Shown piece by piece: positions 52,388 through 63,487 of a DNA stretch of 64,000 nt (its first letter is position 1; each line of letters starts with the position of its first letter). The stretch is from a candidate division KSB1 bacterium (GTDB lineage Bacteria > Zhuqueibacterota > Zhuqueibacteria > JANLFK01 > Oleimicrobiaceae). The notes under the pieces are model-generated. The model was not told the DNA's origin, made no database searches, and saw nothing but the letters and a program-made list of their open reading frames with translations. The position numbers and the translations under genes are program-made. The stretch covers positions 61,896 through 125,895 of the forward strand of contig JAPDPR010000005.1 in NCBI GenBank assembly GCA_034506335.1, given 5' to 3'.

Positions 52388-53694
52388 GTGAGGCCAAGGT
52401 ACGTCAGGGTCCCCCACGTCATTCGAGGGCATTCCGCTTGCGGCGGTTTGCCAATTGGTTCCCCTTAGGGTTGACTTACGCCACCTTTTACATGGGGCGC
52501 TACAACCTATACAACGCCAATCCGGAGCTGTGTAAGCAGTTCAACTGGAGCAACGAACAGATCGGGTGGATCATCACTGCCGGCTTCTGGACCTACGCCT
52601 TGAGCTTGATCTTCAATGGGCCTCTTACGGACAAGATCGGTGGCAAGCGAGCAATGCTCATTGGCGCCGCGGGCACGGTAGCCATGAATTTGGCCATAGG
52701 AGTGATGTTGGGGCTGTCCGGCTGGCCGTTCAAGGTCCTAGTCACGATGGCCATGCTCTTCGCGGTGAACAGCTACTTTCAGAGCTTTGGCGCCATCTCC
52801 ATCGTCAAGGTCAATGCGCACTGGTTCCACGTGCGCGAGCGGGGCGTGTTCGGCGCCATCTTCGGCGCAATGATCCAGGGTGGCTACTACCTCGCCTACG
52901 GCGTTGGTGGCTTTATCCTGGTCCACCTCCCTTTGCAGTACGTCTTTCTCATCCCCTCAGCCGCGATCGCCTTCATGGCACTGATCGACATCTTTGCCCT
53001 AAAAGACACACCACAGGAGGCCGGCTTCCCGGAATTGGAGACGCACGATGCCTCCTATGGCGATGACGCACCGGTGGACTGGGGATTTATCGTCAAGAAA
53101 ATCTTCACCAACCCCATTCTCATCACCATTGCCATGGCCGAGTTTTGCACGGGTTTTGTTCGCTCGGGCGTGCTGGCGTGGTGGACCAAGTACCTGGACA
53201 ACGTGTTTCAAGTGGGCAAGGACACCGCCATTTTCAGGTTTGTGGCAACCGGCATTCCGTTGGCGGGGATTGCAGGGGGGTTCGCCAGCGGCTTTCTCTC
53301 GGACAAAGTCTTTGGCTCCCGCCGACCGCCCGTGGCCTTCCTCTTCTACTGCGGCCAGGTACTGTTCCTTTTCGTGTTGGCTCAGGCAGGAAGTGCGTGG
53401 GCAGCAGCAGCACTCATCGTAGTGGTCAACTTTTTCATCAATGGCGTCCACGGTATCCTGTCCGGCACCTCGTCGATGGACTTTGGTGGGCGCAAAGGAG
53501 CAGCCAGTGCCACCGGGATGTTGGACGGGTGCCAATATTTGGCAGCCGGGTTCGTCGGCTTTGCCATGGGGCGCATGTTGGATGCCCTGGGCTGGGGCGC
53601 CTGGGCCTACAGCATCATGGGCTTTGCTGTCATTGGTGCCTTTCTGATGACCCGTTTATGGCGCGCCGTCCCGTCATCGGCCATCAAAGGGTGA
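52384..53694 (+). CDS. organophosphate:phosphate antiporter (OPA, GlpT/UhpT-like) of the MFS
   Basis: A 436-residue transporter with about 12 membrane helices. The N-terminal line FYMGRYNLYNANPELCKQFN, followed by WSNEQIGWIITAGFWTYALS and NGPLTDKIGGKRAMLIGAAG, is typical of the OPA subfamily. The family exchanges glycerol-3-phosphate or hexose phosphates for phosphate across the inner membrane. The second half includes FASGFLSDKVFGSRRPPVAF and the Gly-rich SGTSSMDFGGRKGAASATGM. The ATG at 52384 follows AAGGG by about 11 bases. The exact sugar phosphate is not predictable. It precedes the P-loop protein at 53717 by 22 bases, so they may be cotranscribed. Confidence 0.9.
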   Translation: MSEAKVRQGPPRHSRAFRLRRFANWFPLGLTYATFYMGRYNLYNANPELCKQFNWSNEQIGWIITAGFWTYALSLIFNGPLTDKIGGKRAMLIGAAGTVAMNLAIGVMLGLSGWPFKVLVTMAMLFAVNSYFQSFGAISIVKVNAHWFHVRERGVFGAIFGAMIQGGYYLAYGVGGFILVHLPLQYVFLIPSAAIAFMALIDIFALKDTPQEAGFPELETHDASYGDDAPVDWGFIVKKIFTNPILITIAMAEFCTGFVRSGVLAWWTKYLDNVFQVGKDTAIFRFVATGIPLAGIAGGFASGFLSDKVFGSRRPPVAFLFYCGQVLFLFVLAQAGSAWAAAALIVVVNFFINGVHGILSGTSSMDFGGRKGAASATGMLDGCQYLAAGFVGFAMGRMLDALGWGAWAYSIMGFAVIGAFLMTRLWRAVPSSAIKG

Positions 53695-53716
53695 CAGAAC
53701 AAGGAGGAAACAGGCT

Positions 53717-54457
53717 ATGACACTCCCGCAAAAGTCAACGTTCGACGTCGTCATCTTGGTGGCCAGGCCCGCAGCGGGCAAGTCGGAGGTCATCGATTTC
53801 TTGAAGAAGGTAGAGCCGGAGCAGCGCATTCGCCGCTTTCACATCGGGCAATTCGAGGAGTTCGACGACTTTCCCTACGTCTGGGAAACTTTTGAAATCG
53901 ATGACATCCTGAGCAGACACGGCCGCAAACGCCTGTGGACCGATGAGCGCTATTACTTCACCGACGAGTGGGTGTGGAACCTGTTTATCGAGCGCATCAA
54001 CCTGGCCTACGCGAAAAAAATAGCGCGCGACCCCGCCTACCATGACCACACTACGGCTATTGTGGAATTTGCGCGGGGCGGCAAGAACGGTTTTCGCGAG
54101 GCATTTTCTTATCTGAGCGACGACATCCTGAAGAGGGCGGGCATCGTCTACATCAAAGTCTCCTACGAGGAGTCGCTGCGGAAGAATCGCCTGAGGGCCC
54201 GTCCCGGCATGGAAGATTCGATCCTCTACCATTCGCTGCCGGACGAGAAGATGGAATACTACTACAAGACCAACGACTGGGAAGAACTAACCGCTGCTGA
54301 CCCCCATTTCATTGCTATTAGGGGCCATCGAGTGCCGTACGTGGTGTTCGACAATGAGGCCGACCTGACCAGTACCCACACCGAGCTCTTGGCACCGACG
54401 CTGGAGCAGGTCTTCGGCCAGTTATGGGAGCTCTGGACAGAATCAAGACAAAAATGA
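53717..54457 (+). CDS. P-loop NTPase/kinase-like protein, unknown
   Basis: A 246-residue cytoplasmic protein. Near the N-terminus FDVVILVARPAAGKSEVIDF has a beta-strand followed by a degenerate Walker A loop (ARPAAGKS), as in nucleoside- or sugar-kinase folds. Further lines, AIVEFARGGKNGFREAFSYL and AGIVYIKVSYEESLRKNRLR, resemble strands and a basic lid region of such kinases. I know no specific family. It lies 22 bases after the OPA transporter gene with AAGGAGG upstream. A function related to the imported phosphosugar, for example its phosphorylation state, is speculative. Confidence 0.65.
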   Translation: MTLPQKSTFDVVILVARPAAGKSEVIDFLKKVEPEQRIRRFHIGQFEEFDDFPYVWETFEIDDILSRHGRKRLWTDERYYFTDEWVWNLFIERINLAYAKKIARDPAYHDHTTAIVEFARGGKNGFREAFSYLSDDILKRAGIVYIKVSYEESLRKNRLRARPGMEDSILYHSLPDEKMEYYYKTNDWEELTAADPHFIAIRGHRVPYVVFDNEADLTSTHTELLAPTLEQVFGQLWELWTESRQK

Positions 54458-54709
54458 GCAAGGCCTACCACGCGAGGCCTCGATGGAGACATAGCCGATT
54501 GAGGTGGGGAACGCACACGGTTTCGCTCTGCCCACACGGTGTGCGAAGGGGGGCGTTATCAACGCCGGGCCTCCTGGCCAAAGCGGAGGGCATAACCCCT
54601 CCTGCCTCAAGATCGATCACCCCCCATTCCCAGCGAGGCCCTTTGGCGAGGATGTGCGGAGTGCGGGTGCTTTCTGGTTTCGAGCTCTGGCTTGGCGCCA
54701 CGATCTGAA

Positions 54710-54991
54710 CTACAGCACAGCTAAAATCTCATCTTCGCTCAAGAAAAGATACTCTTTGCCCTCGATGGTCCACTCATTGCCGGCCCACTTGGCAAACAGG
54801 ACCGTGTCACCCACCTTCACCGCCGGTGGGATGCGCGTGCCGTTCTTGTCGACACGGCCTGGGCCCACTTCGATGACCTTGCCGCGCTGCGGCCGCTCCT
54901 TGGCGGTCTCCGGCACCACAATGGGACCACGTTGCGCAGGCTCTTCCAATCGTTGCACCAGCACCTTATCCCCTAAGGGTCGGATCTTCAT
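54710..54991 (-). CDS. groES: GroES co-chaperonin, orphan
   Basis: A 93-residue protein with MKIRPLGDKVLVQRLEEPAQ, then ERPQRGKVIEVGPGRVDKNG, VKVGDTVLFAKWAGNEWTIE and GKEYLFLSEDEILAVL, all typical for GroES/Cpn10. It caps the GroEL folding chamber. No groEL gene is adjacent, which is unusual since they are normally paired. The mobile loop that contacts GroEL reads QRGPIVVPETA instead of the common GGIVLPDTA type, so binding may differ. GGAGGGTACACG precedes the ATG at 54991. It lies 45 bases after the ParA-like gene. A groEL gene elsewhere is expected. Confidence 0.93.
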   Translation of the reverse strand: MKIRPLGDKVLVQRLEEPAQRGPIVVPETAKERPQRGKVIEVGPGRVDKNGTRIPPAVKVGDTVLFAKWAGNEWTIEGKEYLFLSEDEILAVL

Positions 54992-55036
54992 CGTGTACCC
55001 TCCATTTCTCCGTGTGACCGTCAAACGCAGGCCCAA

Positions 55037-56362
55037 TCAGCGGTGCCGAAACATGGGCTCCAGGCTTCGCACGCTGCAAGGGTGACCCCCGTTCTGATAC
55101 TCGCAGTCGCCCCAGTAGAAGCAGCGCACCGAGCAGATAGTCTCGCTGCCACCCAATGTGGGCTCCGGGTACTCCTGGGCGCTCTCTTTGGCCTCCTTGC
55201 GAAGACGCCGCCCCAAGCGACGACCTTCCCACCCCTCCTTGCCCAGAATCTTGACGGCGATGATTTTGGCCAGACTGCGCGAGGCCTTGGAACGCGGGTC
55301 ATTTAGAATGAACGGGCGCAACCGCTTTGCTGACTCCCGCACACTATCGTCGTATTCGATGTAACCCAAGAAGTCAACGTCCAAAGAGAGCAGTTCTGCG
55401 GCCGCAGCTTTGATTGCCATCCCGTCGCGGACTTCCTCTTGCTCATAGACCATGTTCATGAGGAGGCGTGGGCGGAAGCTCTGTAATACCGACTCGCACA
55501 CTTCCGCCGCGTGGGCATCAACCTCCTGCATCTCCTTGAGCAACTCCGCCATGGTGGATCGGATGAGGCCGGGATGAGAGAGTTCGTCTTGCTCCAGAAG
55601 CTTGAGCACCTGCGGCTCGTTGCGGAACGTGAGCCGCAGCTTGCGCAGGAGGCATATTTTCAAAAAGTTGAAGCACTCCTGCACCGCCATAGGGTCTGGT
55701 ACCGTGACGGCAATCCCTTCGTCGCTGGCGAGGAAAAAGTCGATGACGTTGTAGCTTGCGCCGGCGCCTAGGTCCAATAGAATAAAGTCCGCATTGATAT
55801 CGCGCAGCTGGTTGATGAGCTTGACCTTTTGCCAATAGCGCGGGTTAGCTAGGCCAAGGGTACCGCAGGCGCCGCTAATCATCTGCAGGTTGGCGACGGG
55901 TGTGTCCAAAATAATGTCTTCCAACCGTTCTCGGCGCAACGTGTAGAAATCGTAGAAGGTATACTCCGGCTCCAGGATGCCCATACATGTGTGCAGGTTG
56001 GCGCCTGCCAGGTCTGCGTCCACCATCACCACGCGATAACCCAGGGCGGCAAGCCCCACACCGAGGGAGGCGGTGACTACGGTCTTCCCCACGCCACCTT
56101 TGCCCCCGCCGATGGCGATCACGCGCCGCTGCTTAGGCACCGCTTCCACCTGTGGGAAGATCTCGCGCAGCTCTTCTATCTTGGCCGCCTCAATCCACTC
56201 CTCCAGGTCCGGATGCCACACCAAGTCAGCAGCCGTAAACTGCCCCTTCTTGACCAGGTCTCGTAGCTCGTGCTTGCTGAAGGGGCCATACTGCTTTCCC
56301 CGCGTCCTGACAAAGATGTTGCCCACCAGAGCGGCAAGGGTGCGTGGTTTGCTCTGCATCAT
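55037..56362 (-). CDS. MinD/ParA-like ATPase with N-terminal GYF-like domain and Cys-rich tail
   Basis: A 441-residue protein. The N-terminal 75 residues (IFVRTRGKQYGPFSKHELRD, then FTAADLVWHPDLEEWIEAAK) match the GYF_2/DUF4339-type domain found in bacterial membrane and signalling proteins. The deviant Walker A motif follows at about 85-94 (GGGKGGVGKT), with VVMVDADLAGANLHTCMG and LLDLGAGASYNVIDFFLA as in MinD/FlhG-like ATPases. The last 30 residues have four Cys (CSVRCFYWGDCEY, then HPCSVR), a likely metal or Fe-S site. Such proteins position cell structures or assemble Fe-S clusters. Its target is unknown. It is preceded by a good promoter and is followed by groES. Confidence 0.88.
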   Translation of the reverse strand: MMQSKPRTLAALVGNIFVRTRGKQYGPFSKHELRDLVKKGQFTAADLVWHPDLEEWIEAAKIEELREIFPQVEAVPKQRRVIAIGGGKGGVGKTVVTASLGVGLAALGYRVVMVDADLAGANLHTCMGILEPEYTFYDFYTLRRERLEDIILDTPVANLQMISGACGTLGLANPRYWQKVKLINQLRDINADFILLDLGAGASYNVIDFFLASDEGIAVTVPDPMAVQECFNFLKICLLRKLRLTFRNEPQVLKLLEQDELSHPGLIRSTMAELLKEMQEVDAHAAEVCESVLQSFRPRLLMNMVYEQEEVRDGMAIKAAAAELLSLDVDFLGYIEYDDSVRESAKRLRPFILNDPRSKASRSLAKIIAVKILGKEGWEGRRLGRRLRKEAKESAQEYPEPTLGGSETICSVRCFYWGDCEYQNGGHPCSVRSLEPMFRHR

Positions 56363-56463
56363 CAGCCTGTATGCCTCGTCTTATCCAACTGCTCCATGTT
56401 GCCTCGCCACGGATCTCACCGCTGGCCGTCCGCATCATGTAGAAGGGGAATGCTCACGATCGC

Positions 56464-56492
56464 CTATTAGCTGCGGAGTCCTAATGTATCAA
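56464..56492 (-). promoter_or_regulatory. promoter of the ParA-groES unit
   Basis: On the minus strand TTGATA (56492-56487), a 17-base spacer and TAATAG (56469-56464), about 100 bases before the start at 56362. Confidence 0.65.
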
Positions 56493-56533
56493 AATCGCAG
56501 CCCACGCGCAAGGGAAAACTGCCGCCTCCTTGC

Positions 56534-59462
<2,929 letters not shown>

Positions 59463-59490
59463 GGTGGTTTTTCTCCTGGTGAAGTGAAAT

Positions 59491-59518
59491 GTGTTGCGCG
59501 GTGCCCTAAACACACCGC
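59491..59518 (-). promoter_or_regulatory. pseudoknot-capable metK leader
   Basis: On the minus strand GCGGTG (59518-59513) pairs with CACCGC (59503-59498). The loop TGTT (59512-59509) can pair with AACA (59495-59492), giving a small H-type pseudoknot about 30 bases before the metK start. SAM-responsive pseudoknots occur upstream of metK in other bacteria, but this one does not match the SAM-II or SAM/SAH consensus known to me. Confidence 0.3.
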
Positions 59519-59557
59519 CTCTATTACCGCCATCGCCCGCAAATGCAGACGGCGATG

Positions 59558-60613
59558 CTACAACTTGCTCAATCTCTCCTTGAGCATCTCGATATTCTTG
59601 ACCGGCGTAGGGTCCACCTCGTAATACAGCGCCAAGTAGTAGCTTACCCAATCGCCCAGATGAATCAGCGACAGGATGCGTGCCAGGCGCGACTGGCCCT
59701 GGGCGAAGAGCTCGATGGCAGGGTGGCTGTGGCGCGCTACAAGCTCTTTGAGAAACTCCATGCGCATCTGCACACGGGGGTGGTCGCCCCGGTCCCGAAG
59801 CAGGACCACTTGTACCATCCGCTGCACTGGCTCCAACAGGCCCCAGCCCACAATCTCGTTGTGGTTCATCTCAGGCAGGGTGCTGCTGTAAGCAAGCACT
59901 TTGCTGTTTTCTGACAGTTGCCCGCGCCAGCGCATGCCCACCACTTCCCAACTGCTCGTGGTATAGATCACCGGCAGCTTGCCCACCAAGCGCTCCGCTG
60001 CCGCCAGTGCCTGATTGCCCGCCTCAGGTCGGTCGTAGTCCTGGGCCAGCTTACTTAGCAGCGCTGCCGATTCCTTCAAGGGTTCTTCCTGGGGCGGGAC
60101 GAACCCCAACTTCTCGAAAGCAAGGAGCGCCGGCACAGCAAGGTAGGCCAGTGCGGTGCGTGGCGGGTAACCCCCTGGGATGAGGACAACGGGCACCCCG
60201 TCGACCTGTGCGCGACGCGCCAGCTCCCCTCCGGAGGTGATACACAACACCTTTGCCCCCCGCTCCTTGGCCTGCACATAGGCGGAGAGCGTCTCCTCGG
60301 TGTTGCCAGAGTAGCTAGAGGCGATGACCAGTGTCTTACTGCCGACAAAGGCGGGATTCAGGTAATCCCGATTGACCACAAGGGGCACCTTGAGCGTGTC
60401 GGCGAGGTAACAACGCAGCAGGTCACCTCCGATCGCTGACCCACCCATGCCCAAACAGACTACCGCCTCGACACGCGCGTACTCACGCGGCAAGGTCGTG
60501 CGCCGACCCAATTCCACTGCATGGGTCAGTTGCTCTGCAAAACCGCAGATGCGGCCGCGCATATTCGCACGGTCCAGCTCGTACCGTGGCGTCTTCACCT
60601 CCTGGGATGCCAT
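59558..60613 (-). CDS. bifunctional phosphoglucose/phosphomannose isomerase
   Basis: A protein of about 351 residues that interconverts glucose-6-phosphate or mannose-6-phosphate with fructose-6-phosphate. It has two SIS domains: [20 protein letters not shown], then [22 protein letters not shown] with the sugar-binding SYSGNTEET, then [20 protein letters not shown]. The C-terminal catalytic part has [16 protein letters not shown] and [11 protein letters not shown]. The pattern matches the archaeal/bacterial bifunctional type rather than classic PGI. The start may be ATG at 60613 (GAGG upstream) or GTG at 60625, which overlaps the enzyme I stop codon. Sited with PTS genes, it should process the phosphosugar they import. 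Confidence 0.9.
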   Translation of the reverse strand: MASQEVKTPRYELDRANMRGRICGFAEQLTHAVELGRRTTLPREYARVEAVVCLGMGGSAIGGDLLRCYLADTLKVPLVVNRDYLNPAFVGSKTLVIASSYSGNTEETLSAYVQAKERGAKVLCITSGGELARRAQVDGVPVVLIPGGYPPRTALAYLAVPALLAFEKLGFVPPQEEPLKESAALLSKLAQDYDRPEAGNQALAAAERLVGKLPVIYTTSSWEVVGMRWRGQLSENSKVLAYSSTLPEMNHNEIVGWGLLEPVQRMVQVVLLRDRGDHPRVQMRMEFLKELVARHSHPAIELFAQGQSRLARILSLIHLGDWVSYYLALYYEVDPTPVKNIEMLKERLSKL

Positions 60614-60621
60614 TTCGCGCC

Positions 60622-62388
60622 TCACGCGCCCTCCATCAAGTCAGGAAGCCTCTCGCGCAACATCTTCGCCAAATAGGCCCTGATCTCTGCCGCCGAACGC
60701 ATTCGGAGAGCCGCCTCGGCCACGGCACGTGCGTCCTCGTAGTGTATGGCACGCACTATCTCCTTGACGCGCGGCAGGTCAACCGGGCTGACGCTCAACT
60801 CGTCAAGGTCCAAACCCACCAGGAGCATGGTGGCCAATGGGTCGGAGGCCATTTCACCACACATGCCCACCCAGATCCCTCGATGGTGACCAGCCTCCAC
60901 CACCTGCTTGATCAGGCGCAGCACCGCAGGGTGGTAGGCATCGAAAAGATGGGCCACGCGCTGGTTGCCGCGGTCGACCGCCAAGGCATATTGGATCAGG
61001 TCATTGGTGCCGATGCTCAAAAAGTCCACCTCCGCAGCGAGCAGGTCCGCAGTCACCGCCGCCGATGGAACTTCAATCATGATTCCCAGCTCGATGTCCC
61101 GGTTATAGTCCTGGCCCCGTTCGTCCAGCTCCTTCTTGGCCTCGGCGATAATCTGTTTCGCCTGGAGCAGCTCTTCCAAGGAGGAGATCATCGGCAGCAG
61201 CAGGCGCGCCTCCCCGTGCGCACTGGCCCGCAAGATGGCGCGCAACTGGGTCTTGAACAGCTCGTGGTACTCAAGACAGATCCGGATGGCCCGTCTGCCC
61301 AGGAAAGGGTTTGCTTCGGGTGGCCCCTCCTCCTGCGGCACCTTGTCCCCGCCCAGGTCGAAGGTGCGGATGATCACCGGATGTGGGGCTACCCCCTCCA
61401 CCACCATGCGATAGGCTTTGTACTGCTCCTCCTCGGTGGGGAGACCACTGCCGGACAGGTATAGGTACTCGGTGCGGAAAAGCCCCACCCCTTGGGCACC
61501 ATGCGCTACCACGGAGTCAATCTCTTCGGGAAACTCAATATTCGCCGACAGCTCGATGTCCTTGCCGTCCAACGTGCGAGCCGGCAGCTCGCGCAAGAGC
61601 TCCAACCGTTTCTGGAGGAGGGTGAACTCCTCCTGCCGGCGCCGGTACTGCTCGACGGTTTGCGGCCCCGGATTGACGATGAGCGTGCCGCGAAGCCCGT
61701 CCAGGATGACCATGTCGCCGGTGTGCACTACGGCGGATACCCTGCGCAGACCCACCACCGACGGAAGCTCCAGCGAACGAGCAAGGATCGCGGCATGGGA
61801 GGTGCGTCCGCCCAGGTCGGTGGCAAAGCCCAGGACCTTGCTCCTGTCTAACGACACGGTGTCGGAGGGCGAAAGATCGCTGGCCACTATCACCGCCGGT
61901 TCGACAAGAGGGGCCAAATGGTCATGCCGTTGCCCCTGAATGTGCCGTATCACGCGCCGCTTCACGTCGCGCACATCCGCAGCGCGTGCGCCCAGGTATT
62001 CATCGCTGCCTGCGGATAATGAGCTCTGCACACCCCGCATCACCTCGTAGAATGCAAGGTCCGCATTCTTACGCTCGGCAGTAATGCGACGGATGGTCTC
62101 CTCGATGACCGTGTGGTCTTCGAGCATCATTTGATGGACTTCGAATACGCGTGCGCTCTCCTCACCCAGATCCCTGGCCACCTCCTCGCGTAGCCGGCCC
62201 AGTTCTTGGCGTGCCTGTTCCAACGCCGTCTTGAACCGCTCCACTTCGGCAGCCACCTCTTCCTCGGCCAGCTCCCGTGGGTAAATGTGCACCACATCTC
62301 CCCCAAGGACAAAGGCCGGCCCGATGGCAATGCCCGGCGAGGCGGCAATGCCTTGGAGAATCTGTTCTTCGCGCTTCTCCACTTCCAC
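60622..62388 (-). CDS. ptsI: PTS enzyme I (phosphoenolpyruvate-protein phosphotransferase)
   Basis: A 588-residue cytoplasmic enzyme that starts the phosphotransferase cascade by taking phosphate from phosphoenolpyruvate and passing it to HPr. The phosphorylated His is residue 198 in DLGGRTSHAAILARS. The PEP-binding barrel has GVGLFRTEYLYLSGS, VIIRTFDLGGDKVPQEEGPP, NPFLGRRAIRICLEYHELF, FLSIGTNDLIQYALAVDRGN and GMCGEMASDPLA with the active Cys. The length is typical. It lies 12 bases after HPr and its stop may overlap the isomerase start. Confidence 0.96.
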   Translation of the reverse strand: MEVEKREEQILQGIAASPGIAIGPAFVLGGDVVHIYPRELAEEEVAAEVERFKTALEQARQELGRLREEVARDLGEESARVFEVHQMMLEDHTVIEETIRRITAERKNADLAFYEVMRGVQSSLSAGSDEYLGARAADVRDVKRRVIRHIQGQRHDHLAPLVEPAVIVASDLSPSDTVSLDRSKVLGFATDLGGRTSHAAILARSLELPSVVGLRRVSAVVHTGDMVILDGLRGTLIVNPGPQTVEQYRRRQEEFTLLQKRLELLRELPARTLDGKDIELSANIEFPEEIDSVVAHGAQGVGLFRTEYLYLSGSGLPTEEEQYKAYRMVVEGVAPHPVIIRTFDLGGDKVPQEEGPPEANPFLGRRAIRICLEYHELFKTQLRAILRASAHGEARLLLPMISSLEELLQAKQIIAEAKKELDERGQDYNRDIELGIMIEVPSAAVTADLLAAEVDFLSIGTNDLIQYALAVDRGNQRVAHLFDAYHPAVLRLIKQVVEAGHHRGIWVGMCGEMASDPLATMLLVGLDLDELSVSPVDLPRVKEIVRAIHYEDARAVAEAALRMRSAAEIRAYLAKMLRERLPDLMEGA

Positions 62389-62400
62389 CTCACACCCCGC

Positions 62401-62676
62401 TTATTGTTCATCAAACGTGCGCACTGTGATGAGTTCCTCCAACGCCGCCATGGCCTCCTGTTCGTCAACCCCGTCGACGCGCACGGTGATGGTACTCCCC
62501 ATCCCGGCCGCCAGCATCATCACACCCATGATGCTCTTGCCGTTCACCTCGCGGCCATCTTCGTTCTTCGACACATAGACCTGGGACTTGAACTTGCCCG
62601 CTGTTTTGACGAAAAGAGCAGCCGGCCGGGCGTGCAGGCCCAACTGATTCTTGATTGTGAAGCGCTTGACGATCAT
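62401..62676 (-). CDS. ptsH: HPr phosphocarrier protein
   Basis: A 91-residue phosphocarrier. His15 lies in NQLGLHARPAALFVKTAGKF, the site phosphorylated by enzyme I. Ser48 in VNGKSIMGVMMLAAGMGSTI corresponds to the regulatory serine phosphorylated by HPr kinase in bacteria that have that enzyme. It passes phosphate to the IIA component, which is not in this window. The ATG at 62676 has GGGGAG just upstream. It lies between the IID gene and enzyme I. Confidence 0.95.
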   Translation of the reverse strand: MIVKRFTIKNQLGLHARPAALFVKTAGKFKSQVYVSKNEDGREVNGKSIMGVMMLAAGMGSTITVRVDGVDEQEAMAALEELITVRTFDEQ

Positions 62677-62719
62677 GCTCCCCGAAGCCAACTGTGTCGT
62701 GCACCACCTCTGGCAGCGC

Positions 62720-63487
62720 TCACAAGAGGGCCTGGCCAACTGCCGCCACCGCTACCAGCACCACTACCAGCACGGGCACCGAGACCTTCCCGCTCCGCAG
62801 CGCCAGACAGGAAACGACCGCGGAGCCGCCACAGGCTCCCGCCACGGCCAAGCTATGAGGACCAAGCCAGCGCGTACTGCAGACGAACGCCACGCCCAAA
62901 GCAAAGGCTCCTAGCGCTGCCAGTCGATCCGCGTAGGGCTGAAACCGGCGCACGGAAATACGCCTCACCACGTCAAACCCTTCGCGAAATCCCTGCCATA
63001 GCGCATGGTGGCGGAACCACAAATGAGGAACATTGTAGACCACCACGAAAGCGACGAGTCCCCACCAGCCGAAATGCATCCCCACCGCCACGCCGATGAG
63101 CGCCGCCAAAGGTTTGACCCTCGACCAGAACAGCGTGTCGCCGATGGCGCCCAGCGGCCCACACAGCCGGTCCTTGAACAACCTGATGGGGCGGTCATCC
63201 GGCCATTTCTGCGTTGTGGCCTGCTGCTCTAACTTGGCCACTGCACCCAACACCCACGATGCGGTGTAAGGGTGAGTGTTGAAGAACTGCAGGTGGCGCT
63301 GCAAAAAGGCCGCCCGCTGGCTTTGTGTACCGGCGACCCTCCTGGCAATGGGGATCAAGGCAGAGCAGAAACCAAGAGCGAGCATGCGCTCGAAATTCCA
63401 TGAGCCTTGGATGAAGAAAGAACGCCACCAAACGCGCCACAGGTCGACCGCACGTACCAGCTCGCGCATAGGGTCGGCAACCCTCAT
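62720..63487 (-). CDS. PTS mannose/fructose/sorbose-family IID component
   Basis: A 255-residue membrane subunit of a mannose-type PTS permease. The family line FFIQGSWNFERMLALGFCSA opens it, followed by FLQRHLQFFNTHPYTASWVL and FKDRLCGPLGAIGDTLFWSR, which are typical of IID/ManZ. A C-terminal hydrophobic block follows (LGPHSLAVAGACGGSAVVSC and VSVPVLVVVLVAVAAVG). The ATG at 63487 overlaps the IIC stop codon as ATGA. The sugar is probably a hexose or amino sugar, but this cannot be told. Confidence 0.9.
   Translation of the reverse strand: MRVADPMRELVRAVDLWRVWWRSFFIQGSWNFERMLALGFCSALIPIARRVAGTQSQRAAFLQRHLQFFNTHPYTASWVLGAVAKLEQQATTQKWPDDRPIRLFKDRLCGPLGAIGDTLFWSRVKPLAALIGVAVGMHFGWWGLVAFVVVYNVPHLWFRHHALWQGFREGFDVVRRISVRRFQPYADRLAALGAFALGVAFVCSTRWLGPHSLAVAGACGGSAVVSCLALRSGKVSVPVLVVVLVAVAAVGQALL

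Noticed and set aside
59463..59557. SAM-II or SAM/SAH riboswitch of a known class before metK
   Set aside because: The conserved loop sequences of those classes are missing; only a generic pseudoknot is possible.
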